Below, piece after piece: positions 8,447-16,786 of a DNA stretch of 36,682 nucleotides; within the stretch, counting starts at the first letter, position 1; every line of letters begins with the position of its first letter. The stretch is from positions 1-36,682 of the forward strand of contig CAZTLP010000011.1 in assembly GCA_964614345.1 (NCBI GenBank). Direction: 5' to 3'. The notes below the pieces were generated by a model, which worked only from the letters and a program-made list of their open reading frames with translations, was not told the origin of the DNA and ran no database searches. This DNA is from AEGEAN-183 sp964614345. GTDB taxonomy: Bacteria > Pseudomonadota > Gammaproteobacteria > Magnimaribacterales > Magnimaribacteraceae. The translations under genes were made by a program, and so were the position numbers.

Positions 8447-9720
8447 GTTGGAGAAATTTCCTTCTTATTAAAATACTCTCTTAACACTTCGGGTACTTTC
8501 ACGGATCCATCTTCAAGCTGATTGAGTTCTAATATAGCCAGTAAGGTTCTGCCTACAGCTAAACCAGATCCGTTTAGTGTATGAACGAGTTCATTTTTAT
8601 TTGTTTCAGCATTTTTCCATCTTGCTTTCATTCTTCTTGACTGGAAGTCTCTAAAATTACTACAAGATGAGATTTCTCTATATTTTGCTTGAGAAGGTAT
8701 CCATGCCTCTATGTCATAGGTTTTTGCTGCACTGAATCCTAAATCTGCGGTGCACAGGGAAACTACTCTATAAGGGATTTCTAGTGCTTTCATCACAGCT
8801 TCAGCATGTATAGTGAGTTCTTCGAGAGCTTTCTCAGAATTGCTTCCCTCTACTACTTGCACCAACTCTACTTTCTCAAACTGATGAAGTCGCATTATGC
8901 CTTTTGTATCTTTGCCATAACTTCCAGCTTCACTTCTAAAACATGGAGTATGACTTACCCATTTTATTGGTAGTTCCTTCGAATCAATAACTTGATTGTT
9001 AAGCATATTTGATATTGGAACTTCTCCAGTTGGACTTAAAAAATAATTATCTGAGCCTTCGAGTTTAAATAGTTCTTCACCAAATTTGGGTAATTGACCA
9101 GTTCCTATTAAAGAATCAGTATTAACTATGTAAGGCACATAAAGCTCCTCATACCCATGATCTTTAATATGCATATCGAGCATAAACTGAGTTAAAGCTC
9201 TATGTAATCCAGCAATATCAGATTTGAGTACAGAAAACCTAGAGCCTGTAATTCTTGAGCCTGCCTCCATATCTATCCCATCAGTTAACTGCCCTATTTC
9301 AATATGGTTTTTAGGCTTAAACGAAAACTCTGGAATCTCACCCCAACTTCTTATCTCAATATTATCATCTTCAGAACTGCCCACAGGAACGTCTAAATCA
9401 GGAATATTTGGTAGTTCTAAAACTAGCTTATTAAGATCTTCAAGGGTTGAGTCTAGTTTTATAGATTTCTTTTTAATCTCTTTAGTTAAAGCAGAAGCTT
9501 CCTTTTCTTTTTCCTTTGAACTTTTTTTTGTACCTTTTAATTTTCCTATTTCTTTTGAAATTTTATTTAAAGAGGCCTGCAATTTTTCAGTGTCCGATTG
9601 AAGCTCTTTTCTAACTTCTTCTAATTTTTTTAACGTAGGTAAGTCTGCTTTTAAATCTCTCTTTTTTAAAGAATCCTCTACTAAATGGAGATCGTTTCTA
9701 ATTATTTTTGGATCTAACAT
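8443..9720 (-). CDS. serS: seryl-tRNA synthetase
   Basis: Class II aminoacyl-tRNA synthetase charging tRNA-Ser (and the selenocysteine tRNA where present). The 425-residue length is standard. A long charged N-terminal coiled-coil arm (about residues 25-110, rich in K and E) binds the tRNA long variable arm. Motif 2 is FRSEAGSYGKDTKGIMR (about 258-275) and motif 3 is NGSGLAVGRTLLAILE (about 381-396). It is the last gene of a minus-strand ftsK-lolA-serS run, 19 bases after lolA. This repeats the known gammaproteobacterial order, except that rarA, normally between lolA and serS, is absent. Confidence 0.97.
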   Translation of the reverse strand: MLDPKIIRNDLHLVEDSLKKRDLKADLPTLKKLEEVRKELQSDTEKLQASLNKISKEIGKLKGTKKSSKEKEKEASALTKEIKKKSIKLDSTLEDLNKLVLELPNIPDLDVPVGSSEDDNIEIRSWGEIPEFSFKPKNHIEIGQLTDGIDMEAGSRITGSRFSVLKSDIAGLHRALTQFMLDMHIKDHGYEELYVPYIVNTDSLIGTGQLPKFGEELFKLEGSDNYFLSPTGEVPISNMLNNQVIDSKELPIKWVSHTPCFRSEAGSYGKDTKGIMRLHQFEKVELVQVVEGSNSEKALEELTIHAEAVMKALEIPYRVVSLCTADLGFSAAKTYDIEAWIPSQAKYREISSCSNFRDFQSRRMKARWKNAETNKNELVHTLNGSGLAVGRTLLAILELNQLEDGSVKVPEVLREYFNKKEISPT

Positions 9721-9739
9721 TAATCTAAGCTTCTATTTT

Positions 9740-10444
9740 TTATTTATTACTGTTCCTAAAGCTAACAATATCAGTTCCTTCGGGAATATTTAATTTAAAT
9801 TCATAATTTGGAATTTTACTTAAAGAAACATTGTAAAATTTTAATGCGACAGTTTGTCCAAAAGTATCTAAATACTCAAAGGAGCCAAAAACATTATTTT
9901 TAACTTCTATATTAATCCACTTAATAAAACTCTCCTCTTTTTTACTAGTAAGCAAACAAGAGAACTGTTTTAAGTTTTTTCGACACTCACTAAAAATAAA
10001 AAGTTCTTTAATCTCTTTAAGATTAAGTGTAAACAAGCCTACTGGAGTTTCTTTTAAAAGTTCCTCTAAAGGCTGAATGTTGAGTTGTTCGAGTTCTGGA
10101 TCAAATCTATAAAAATCTTTTCCGTCGGAAAACATTACTTCATTAAGAGGTTCCTTATAAGAAATTTTAAAAATACCTGATCGATGTGCCCTAATTTCTC
10201 CTTTTATCAGCCTTTTCTTTTTTTCCTGCAATGTTGTTTGTTCAAAGTCAGCAGAAAAATATTGGTGCTTATTAATAATATTAAATAAATCATTAGAATC
10301 TTCATATAGGTCTACTTGTTCTTTTTTATCTTTATAAATTTCACCTTGAGTTTTATGAGCTTGTTCTTCGTCACTGGGAGAAGCCTTTAAAACAGGATTT
10401 AAAAATAAACTTAATAAGAAAAAGAAGGGAATAAAATATCTCAT
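9740..10444 (-). CDS. lolA: outer-membrane lipoprotein carrier protein LolA
   Basis: Periplasmic chaperone that takes lipoproteins from the LolCDE transporter and delivers them to LolB at the outer membrane. The 234-residue precursor starts with a signal peptide (MRYFIPFFFLLSLFLNPVLKA). An unusual acidic/lysine-rich linker of about 35 residues precedes the LolA fold. Family features are FSADFEQTTLQEKKKRLIKG, then RSGIFKISYKEP and the DGKDFYRFDPELEQL segment. It lies 22 bases after ftsK and 19 before serS, as expected from synteny. No clear Shine-Dalgarno precedes the ATG. Confidence 0.88.
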   Translation of the reverse strand: MRYFIPFFFLLSLFLNPVLKASPSDEEQAHKTQGEIYKDKKEQVDLYEDSNDLFNIINKHQYFSADFEQTTLQEKKKRLIKGEIRAHRSGIFKISYKEPLNEVMFSDGKDFYRFDPELEQLNIQPLEELLKETPVGLFTLNLKEIKELFIFSECRKNLKQFSCLLTSKKEESFIKWINIEVKNNVFGSFEYLDTFGQTVALKFYNVSLSKIPNYEFKLNIPEGTDIVSFRNSNK

Positions 10445-10466
10445 GAAAAGAAATGAAATTAAGCTG

Positions 10467-12845
10467 TTAATCCTCAGGTGGAGGAGCTACTAAAACTTCT
10501 CTATTTCCATTTGCTGCCATAGGACTAACCACTCCTGCTGCTTCCATCGTTTCAATTAATCTAGCAGCCCTGTTGTATCCAACTCTAAGCCTTCTCTGGA
10601 CAGCTGAAATTGAGGCCCTTCTTGATTGAGTTACAAATAAAACTGCTTCGTCATAAAGTTCATCTGACTCTCCATCGTCTTCAGAGTCACCTGCTGTAGG
10701 AATTCCTGGCATGCCTATTACTGCACCTTCTTCTTGGGTGACTTCATCTATATATTTTGCTTTTCCTCTCTGCCTCCAGTCATCAGCTACTCTCTTTACT
10801 TCATCATCGCCCACGAAGGCACCATGAACTCTTTGAGGGATTGATGTGCCTGCAGCTAAATAAAGCATATCTCCTTTACCAAGTAGCTGTTCAGCTCCGC
10901 CTTGATCAAGAATAACTCTAGAATCCATTTTAGAAGCAACCTGAAAAGCTACTCTGGCAGAAATGTTTGCTTTGATTAGGCCAGTAATTACATCTACAGA
11001 AGGTCTTTGAGTAGCTAACAACATATGTATTCCTGCTGCTCTTGCCTTTTGAGCAATTCTTGCAATTAATTGCTCTGCGGTTTTACCTACTATCATCATA
11101 AGGTCAGCTAATTCATCCACTGCCAAAACAATATTAGGAAGATTTTCTAAATCTGGTGCCTCAGTTTCTAGTTCTTCATCTTCTTCTTTTTTCCAAAGCG
11201 GGTCCTTTAAAGGTGTTCCTGAGTTAATAGCATCAGAGACTTTCTTGTTATAGCCGTTAAGATTTCTTACACCTAACTCTGCCATAAGCTTATATCTTCT
11301 TTCCATCTCATTAACGCACCAACGTAATCCACTAGAAGCTTCTTTCATATCCGTAATAACTGGACACAATAAATGAGGAATATCTTCATAAACAGAAAGT
11401 TCTAGCATCTTTGGATCTATTAAAATCAACCTGACTTGTTCAGGACTCGCCTTAAATAAAATACTAACTAACATAGAATTGATGGCCACAGACTTACCAG
11501 AACCCGTTGTGCCTGCAACTAGTAAGTGTGGCATAGAAGATAATTCATCCACTACAGCTGAACCGCTTATATCTTTACCAAAAGCAACAGTAAGCGGGCT
11601 TTTTGAATCATCATATTCTGTACTGGAAATAACTTCACTTAATAGAACTGGTTGTCTGTCTTCTCTTGGGACCTCTATTCCAATAGTATCCCTGCCTTCT
11701 ATAACTTCCACTATTCTTACGCTTGTTTTGGACAGAGAGCGGGCTAAATCTTTGTTGATATTAGAAATCTGATTAACCTTTAATCCGCTTGGAAGTTTGA
11801 GCTCCAGTCTTATTACTACTGGACCTGGCTGAATAGATTCAACCGTTACTTCATTAATTCCGTATTCTGAGAGTTTACTTATAACTAACTCACCAAGTTG
11901 CCGTAGAGAATGTTCAGATGTCTCATCTGAAAGCTCTTCTGCCTTTTCATCCAGTAATGAGAGCTTAGGAGGAGTAGCAGCTTCTTTATACTCAAACAGT
12001 TCTTCTTGTTTTTCTTGTTGAGCTCTTTTGCTAGTCTCGAGCTTTTCCTTTGCTTTAACAACCTCAGGTGCCTTAATTTTCTCTTTTTTCTTGGCTTCCT
12101 CCATAACCTTCTGCTGCCTATCAAGCTTTTCTTTTCTTACCTTTTGCTTTTCCTTTATTTTGTCTAGAGCTTCAGAAGCTTTCTCTCCAAAATCACCTCC
12201 GAAATTAATCAAATACTCTTGGGTTTTAATAATTAGGCTGGTCCATGAAATCTCAAGAGACAGTGTTAATCCGAGTAAACCAAAACAAATAAATAGTAAG
12301 CTACTGCCTATAAAACTTAATGGTTCTAAGGTGTAAGAAGAAACAGCAGTTCCAATTAAACCTCCTGTATCTTCAGGTAAAAAGGAATAACCAGGTTCTA
12401 TAAATATAGACAGTAAAGTTGAACTTGAAATCAGAAATAAAGACCATCCCAGTATTCTTACACCTATCAGTCCAGAATAAATCTGAGAAAATTGTATTGG
12501 CCTTCTAAAAAAGATGAAGTGCCTTACCAATGGCCAAAGGAGCCAATAAGGTAAAAGGTAAGCCATATATCCTACTATTGAAAAAAGAAAATCACTCAAA
12601 TAAGCTCCCCAAGAACCTACAGCATTTGAAATTCCAAACTCTTCTCCTACTAGAGGGTTACTAAAAGTTTGGGAATTCCACCCTGGATCCTGTGGAGAGA
12701 ATGTAATTAGAGAAATTAATACAAATAACCCAAGAAAACCTTGAACTATTAACAGAGATTCAAAAAATAATTGATTAAGTTTTAAGCGAGAAATAGAGAC
12801 AGCTTGTTCAGCTGATTTCTTCGTTGCTTGAGCCTTTTTTGCCAC
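10467..12845 (-). CDS. ftsK: DNA translocase FtsK
   Basis: Septal DNA translocase that pumps chromosomal DNA during division and activates XerCD at dif. The 792-residue protein has about four N-terminal membrane helices (residues about 25-205) and a lysine/glutamate-rich linker (about 215-300). The motor domain has the P-loop AGTTGSGKS (about 445-453) and Walker B VLAVDELADLM (about 570-580). The C-terminal gamma winged helix (ASISAVQRRLRVGYNRAAR, about 730-790) reads polarity sequences. The linker is much shorter than in E. coli FtsK (1329 residues). Translation seems to start at a GTG, since no ATG lies nearby. It heads the lolA-serS operon and is divergent from trxB. Confidence 0.96.
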   Translation of the reverse strand: MAKKAQATKKSAEQAVSISRLKLNQLFFESLLIVQGFLGLFVLISLITFSPQDPGWNSQTFSNPLVGEEFGISNAVGSWGAYLSDFLFSIVGYMAYLLPYWLLWPLVRHFIFFRRPIQFSQIYSGLIGVRILGWSLFLISSSTLLSIFIEPGYSFLPEDTGGLIGTAVSSYTLEPLSFIGSSLLFICFGLLGLTLSLEISWTSLIIKTQEYLINFGGDFGEKASEALDKIKEKQKVRKEKLDRQQKVMEEAKKKEKIKAPEVVKAKEKLETSKRAQQEKQEELFEYKEAATPPKLSLLDEKAEELSDETSEHSLRQLGELVISKLSEYGINEVTVESIQPGPVVIRLELKLPSGLKVNQISNINKDLARSLSKTSVRIVEVIEGRDTIGIEVPREDRQPVLLSEVISSTEYDDSKSPLTVAFGKDISGSAVVDELSSMPHLLVAGTTGSGKSVAINSMLVSILFKASPEQVRLILIDPKMLELSVYEDIPHLLCPVITDMKEASSGLRWCVNEMERRYKLMAELGVRNLNGYNKKVSDAINSGTPLKDPLWKKEEDEELETEAPDLENLPNIVLAVDELADLMMIVGKTAEQLIARIAQKARAAGIHMLLATQRPSVDVITGLIKANISARVAFQVASKMDSRVILDQGGAEQLLGKGDMLYLAAGTSIPQRVHGAFVGDDEVKRVADDWRQRGKAKYIDEVTQEEGAVIGMPGIPTAGDSEDDGESDELYDEAVLFVTQSRRASISAVQRRLRVGYNRAARLIETMEAAGVVSPMAANGNREVLVAPPPED

Positions 12846-12902
12846 TTGCTGAGATATGTTTTTCGTATTGTATAGATAATTTGAACGTTGTTCTAACTTT
12901 CA

Positions 12903-12917
12903 ACAATAACTTATTGT
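12903..12917. promoter_or_regulatory. 15-base palindrome between ftsK and trxB
   Basis: ACAATAACTTATTGT is a perfect 7-1-7 inverted repeat in the 96-base divergent region of ftsK and trxB. It lies 12 bases upstream of the likely trxB -10 box. The position suits an operator. In E. coli an lrp gene occupies this interval; none is present here. Confidence 0.35.
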
Positions 12918-12928
12918 CAATTCGAAGT

Positions 12929-12934
12929 TATAAT
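12929..12934 (+). promoter_or_regulatory. putative trxB -10 box
   Basis: A consensus TATAAT ends 7 bases before the trxB ATG at 12942. If used, transcription would start at or next to the ATG, giving a leaderless mRNA. This agrees with the absence of a Shine-Dalgarno (bases before ATG are TTTAACCC). No good -35 box was found at 16-18 bases. Confidence 0.4.
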
Positions 12935-12941
12935 TTAACCC

Positions 12942-13892
12942 ATGGAAGATAACTTAAAGCGAAAACTAATAATTTTAGGTTCTGGACCTACTGGTTATAC
13001 AGCGGCTGTATATGCAGCCAGAGCAGGACTTGAACCATGCCTCATAACTGGATTGGAGCAAGGTGGTCAGTTAACAACCACTACTGATGTAGAAAACTGG
13101 CCTGGAGATAGTGATGGACTTCAAGGTCCTGAGTTAATGGAAAGAATGTTAAAACACGTTGAGTCATTAAATGTAGAGGTCATATTAGATCATATTGAAA
13201 GTGCTGAACTTCTTAAAGAACCAATTATCTTAAAAGGAAATAGTCATATATATGAATGCGAATCTTTGATTATTGCAACTGGTGCATCAGCAAAATATTT
13301 GGGACTTCCTTCAGAAGAAGTCTACCTTGGTAAGGGAGTTAGTGCCTGCGCGACGTGTGATGGTTTTTTCTACAAAGAAAAAAAAGTAGCAGTAGTTGGT
13401 GGTGGTAATACAGCAGCAGAAGAAGCTCTTTACCTGTCTAACATGTGTTCATCTGTAGTGCTTATACACAGAAGAGATGAATTGAGATCAGAGAAAATAT
13501 TACAGGATAGAATCTTTAGAAAAGTTGAAGAAGGAAAAATAGAAGTTCTCTGGGATCATACCTTAGAGGAGATTTTAGGTGATGACCAAAAAGTTACTGG
13601 TATAAATGTAAAGAATGTGAAGACTGGTGATTTAAGTAAACTGGATCTTGAGGGTGTATTTATTGCAATTGGTCATAATCCTAATACAGAAATTTTTCAA
13701 GATCAGCTTGATATGAAAGATGGATATATAACAACTAATTCAGGCCTTAAGGGCAATGCTACTGAAACCAATGTTAAAGGCGTATTTGCTGCAGGAGATG
13801 TTTCAGATTATATCTATAGGCAAGCAATAACTTCAGCTGGTTCTGGATGCATGGCAGCGCTTGACGCTGAAAAATATCTATCTGAAAAGTAA
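12942..13892 (+). CDS. trxB: thioredoxin-disulfide reductase
   Basis: FAD/NADPH flavoenzyme that reduces thioredoxin in the cytoplasm. The 316-residue length is normal. The FAD dinucleotide-binding motif is LGSGPTG (residues 12-18), the redox-active disulfide is CATC (C136/C139), the NADPH site is VVGGGNTAAEEA (151-162), and the C-terminal FAD motif is VFAAGDVSD. It is divergent from ftsK, matching the gammaproteobacterial trxB/ftsK neighbourhood. Its TAA overlaps the ATG of the crotonase gene by one base (TAATG), so the two are probably translationally coupled. Confidence 0.97.
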   Translation: MEDNLKRKLIILGSGPTGYTAAVYAARAGLEPCLITGLEQGGQLTTTTDVENWPGDSDGLQGPELMERMLKHVESLNVEVILDHIESAELLKEPIILKGNSHIYECESLIIATGASAKYLGLPSEEVYLGKGVSACATCDGFFYKEKKVAVVGGGNTAAEEALYLSNMCSSVVLIHRRDELRSEKILQDRIFRKVEEGKIEVLWDHTLEEILGDDQKVTGINVKNVKTGDLSKLDLEGVFIAIGHNPNTEIFQDQLDMKDGYITTNSGLKGNATETNVKGVFAAGDVSDYIYRQAITSAGSGCMAALDAEKYLSEK

Positions 13893-14665
13893 TGAAACAC
13901 TTAAAAATAAAGAAAGAAGGACATATATGTTGGGTTTATTTAAATAGGCCCGAATCGTTAAATGCTCTTAATACCTCAATTCTTAGAGAATTAACTGAGT
14001 TTAATGCTTCTTTAAGAGAGGATCTGGAATCAAGAGTTGTTATTTACACAGGTACTGGAGAAAATTTCTCGTCGGGCGCTGATTTAAAAGAAAAACAAGA
14101 ACCTATGTCTAGACTTGAAGCCTGGAGAAACAATTTTGGAAAACCTGCAATCTGGTCCTTCTTAGAAGTAGATCAAATAACAATTGCAGCTATTAATGGA
14201 TATTGCCTTGGTGGAGCAGCCTGTATAGCTTCTGCTTGTGATTTTAGGATAGCGTCTGAAAATGCGATGCTAGGTTATCCCGAAATAAACTTAGGCATAA
14301 ACCTTAACTGGTTAGGTTTACCTTTAGCAGTGAGACTTATTGGGCCAGCAAAAGCAAAGAAAATAGTTATTGGCGGAGAAAATGAAAATGCTAAAACACT
14401 TCTGAAGTGGGGATTTTATGACGAAGTCCATCCCAAAGAACAACTAATGGGTGCCGCTGAGGAAATGGCAAACCTTTATGCTTCCAAACCCCCTATTGCA
14501 GCTCAAATGATTAAAAGAAGCGTAAACGAATTAACCTATTCAGGAGATGATGCAATTATGCATATGGATTATGATCAAACTCTTTTAACACATGAAACTA
14601 AAGACAGAAAAGAAGCTATTAAGTCTTTTTTTGAAAAAAGAGATCCTGAGTACAAAGGAGATTAA
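13892..14665 (+). CDS. enoyl-CoA hydratase/isomerase (crotonase) family protein
   Basis: Crotonase-fold acyl-CoA enzyme, 257 residues. The oxyanion-hole segments FSSGADLKEKQE (59-70) and INGYCLGGAACIASACDFRI (101-120) are clear. By alignment to rat enoyl-CoA hydratase, the second catalytic Glu (Glu164) is kept as E131 in LGYPEINLG. The position of Glu144 is C111. Simple hydratases need both, so this is more likely an isomerase, a decarboxylase-like or another specialised crotonase. The start overlaps the trxB stop by one base. The end overlaps by 4 bases the convergent flavoprotein gene. The substrate is unknown. Confidence 0.88.
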   Translation: MKHLKIKKEGHICWVYLNRPESLNALNTSILRELTEFNASLREDLESRVVIYTGTGENFSSGADLKEKQEPMSRLEAWRNNFGKPAIWSFLEVDQITIAAINGYCLGGAACIASACDFRIASENAMLGYPEINLGINLNWLGLPLAVRLIGPAKAKKIVIGGENENAKTLLKWGFYDEVHPKEQLMGAAEEMANLYASKPPIAAQMIKRSVNELTYSGDDAIMHMDYDQTLLTHETKDRKEAIKSFFEKRDPEYKGD

Positions 14666-15636
14666 GCGGATCTTTCCTTTAAAGAGCTCTTAGCCTCTTC
14701 ATATTCTTCTACTAAAGCATCAACGGCTTCCCGTACAGTTGGAACTTCGTGAAGATTACCTATTCCTTGGCCAGAACCCCATATATCTTTCCATGCTTTT
14801 TTTTGATTATCTCCTGGACCAGAACCAAAGTTCATATCATGTTTGTCGGCATAAGGTAGGTTATCAGGATCAAGACCTGCATTAACTACACTGGGTTTAA
14901 GATAATTACCATGAACGCCCGTAAAAGTAGCTGAATACATAATGTCATTTGCAGAACTTTCAACTATCATTTCTTTATACCCTTCGCTAGCGTTAGCTTC
15001 TTTTGTAGCAATAAACCTAGTGCCGATATAAGCGAGATCAGCTCCCATTGCTTGTGCTGAAAGTACTGAAGCGCCATGAGAAATACTACCTGATAAAGCA
15101 ATAGGCCCATCAAAAAATTCCCTTACTTCTCTTACGAGTGCGAAAGGACTTAAAGTTCCTGCATGCCCTCCCGCTCCTGCACAAACAAGAATCAGACCAT
15201 CGGCTCCTTCGTCTACAGCTTTCTTTGCATGCCTTATATTGATGACATCATGAATTACAGCACCACCATAACTGTGTACAGAATCTACAACAAATTTGGG
15301 GGCTCTTAAGCTAGTAATGATTATAGGTACTTCATGCTTAGTACAAACATCCATATCATGCTCTAACCTGTTATTAGAGTGATGACATATTTGGTTCACT
15401 GCAAAGGGTGCTACCTTCTCTTCAGGATTCTCTGATTTATATTCTTCTAATTCTTTCTTCATCATAGAGATCCATTCATCTAATTTTTCTTCTGGCCTAG
15501 CGTTCAAAGCAGGGAAAGAGCCTACTATTCCAGCTTTGCATTGAGCTAGAACCAGCTCTGGGTAAGAAACAGTAAACAAAGGAGCTCCTATTACAGGAAT
15601 TCTAGTTTTATCCTTTAAAAAACTTATTACATCCAT
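14662..15636 (-). CDS. nitronate monooxygenase-like FMN protein (copy 1)
   Basis: FMN-dependent TIM-barrel protein of the 2-nitropropane dioxygenase/nitronate monooxygenase family, 324 residues. Visible are the N-terminal RIPVIGAPLFTVSYPELVLA, the active-site segment CAGAGGHAGTL with the conserved His, and the phosphate-binding run IALSGSISHGASVLSAQAMG and ADLAYIGTRFIAT. Many family members act on unknown substrates or serve as enoyl reductases, so nitronate oxidation is not proven. It is the last gene of a five-gene minus-strand operon and lies 8 bases after the 41-residue peptide gene. It lacks the C-terminal SRS-TGK-DPLPMP block shared by the two other copies in this window. Confidence 0.87.
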   Translation of the reverse strand: MDVISFLKDKTRIPVIGAPLFTVSYPELVLAQCKAGIVGSFPALNARPEEKLDEWISMMKKELEEYKSENPEEKVAPFAVNQICHHSNNRLEHDMDVCTKHEVPIIITSLRAPKFVVDSVHSYGGAVIHDVINIRHAKKAVDEGADGLILVCAGAGGHAGTLSPFALVREVREFFDGPIALSGSISHGASVLSAQAMGADLAYIGTRFIATKEANASEGYKEMIVESSANDIMYSATFTGVHGNYLKPSVVNAGLDPDNLPYADKHDMNFGSGPGDNQKKAWKDIWGSGQGIGNLHEVPTVREAVDALVEEYEEAKSSLKERSA

Positions 15637-15644
15637 TTTATGCC

Positions 15645-15770
15645 TTACTGACTAGATACCCAGATATAGGCAGCCACTGTTAAACAAGTAATTATAAGAA
15701 CAGCCGCGATTGCATCTGCTTTACTATCTTCTTTATCTTCGATTTCATTTCTTTCATCTAAATCTGACAT
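15645..15770 (-). CDS. 41-residue single-helix membrane peptide
   Basis: Small gene reading MSDLDERNEIEDKEDSKADA followed by AIAAVLIITCLTVAAYIWV and SSQ. It therefore has an acidic N-terminal 20 residues and one membrane helix (about 20-38). The ATG at 15770 follows a full AGGAGG Shine-Dalgarno, the strongest seen in the window, with a 4-base spacer. It sits in the operon between the AcuI-like reductase (12 bases) and the flavoprotein (8 bases). I do not recognise the family. The context suggests a real translated gene, since spacing and ribosome site are both exact. Confidence 0.72.
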   Translation of the reverse strand: MSDLDERNEIEDKEDSKADAIAAVLIITCLTVAAYIWVSSQ

Positions 15771-15782
15771 CCATCCTCCTAT

Positions 15783-16778
15783 TTAAATTTTTACTAATAC
15801 TCTACCTACCTGATTTCCATTTAATATGCTCGCAATTTCCTTATCAAGATTATCTAAAGAAACTTCTTTTGTAATTGTATCTAATCCATCTAGAGACCAA
15901 TCACCAGCAAAATGCTCCCAAATATGTTCTTTTGTTTTAAGTGGTATTTCTACAGAATCTATCCCAATTAAAGCATTACCTCTTAAAATAAATGGAAAAA
16001 TAGAGCTTTCAAAAGAAGGGCCACCAACTAGTCCTGAACAGGCAACCGCCCCGCCAGGGCTTAAAGAAGTTAGTAAAAGACTTAAAGTTTCTCCACTGAC
16101 TACATCAACTCCAATATCCCATAAACTTTTTCCAATAGGTTTTCTAGCCGTTTCTGTTAATTCTTCTCTGCTTAATATGTTTGAAGCACCTAAAGAACTA
16201 AGAAATTCAGCCTGGTTATCTTTTCCACTAACTGCAGTTACATCAGAACCAAGTTTAGATAGCAGCATAACGGAGATTGAACCTACACCTCCGGTTGAAC
16301 CGGTTACTATTGATTTAGTCTCTTTAAAACCTGCCCAGTTTCTAAAACTATCAAGTGCATGAATGGATAAACCAGCAGTCAAACCTGCCGTTCCTAGTGA
16401 CATAGATTGTTTTTCACTCAGTCCTTTCGGTAAACGTATTGCCCAGGTAGCTGGTACTCTTATGTATTCACCAAAACCTCCTGATGTATTCATTCCTAAA
16501 TCATATCCAGTTACTATGACGTTATCTCCTTCTTTAAAATCTGAAACTCCTGAATTAACTACTGCTCCCACGGCATCTATTCCAGGAATGTGAGGATAAT
16601 TTCTTGTAACTCCTGGCATGCCAGTAGCTGACATTGCATCTTTATAATTTAAAGACGAGTAACTTACCTTAACCAGTAAATCTCCTTCTGGTAAATCATC
16701 TACTTTTTTTTCAACTATCGATAAAGCAAACTTTCCCTCAGATTCGGAAACCTCCAAAGCTTTAAAATTTAAAGTCAT
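15783..16778 (-). CDS. acuI: YhdH/AcuI-type quinone oxidoreductase (acrylyl-CoA reductase family)
   Basis: Zinc-free medium-chain dehydrogenase/reductase of the YhdH/YhfP group, 331 residues. The group includes AcuI, which reduces toxic acryloyl-CoA to propionyl-CoA with NADPH, for example in DMSP and 3-hydroxypropionate metabolism. Family hallmarks are VSYSSLNYKDAMSATG (about 38-53), HIPGIDAVGAVV, VIVTGYDLGMNTSGGFGEY and the nucleotide-binding GSTGGVGSISVMLLSKLG. It is 8 bases downstream of sohB. No DMSP lyase or CoA ligase was found in this window, so the DMSP link is only a possibility. The symbol is given by family. Confidence 0.82.
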   Translation of the reverse strand: MTLNFKALEVSESEGKFALSIVEKKVDDLPEGDLLVKVSYSSLNYKDAMSATGMPGVTRNYPHIPGIDAVGAVVNSGVSDFKEGDNVIVTGYDLGMNTSGGFGEYIRVPATWAIRLPKGLSEKQSMSLGTAGLTAGLSIHALDSFRNWAGFKETKSIVTGSTGGVGSISVMLLSKLGSDVTAVSGKDNQAEFLSSLGASNILSREELTETARKPIGKSLWDIGVDVVSGETLSLLLTSLSPGGAVACSGLVGGPSFESSIFPFILRGNALIGIDSVEIPLKTKEHIWEHFAGDWSLDGLDTITKEVSLDNLDKEIASILNGNQVGRVLVKI

Positions 16779-16786
16779 AACCTTTT

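Noticed and set aside
9224..9601. Plus-strand 125-residue serine-rich reading frame
   Set aside because: Antisense of the SerS coiled-coil region; its composition mirrors the lysine/glutamate codons opposite.
15826..16362. Plus-strand 178-residue reading frame
   Set aside because: It is antisense to the clearly recognisable AcuI-like gene and shows no domain, start site or context of its own.
13892..16778. DMSP degradation gene set around the AcuI-like gene
   Set aside because: No DMSP lyase, demethylase or acyl-CoA transferase is present. AcuI-type reductases also serve other roles.
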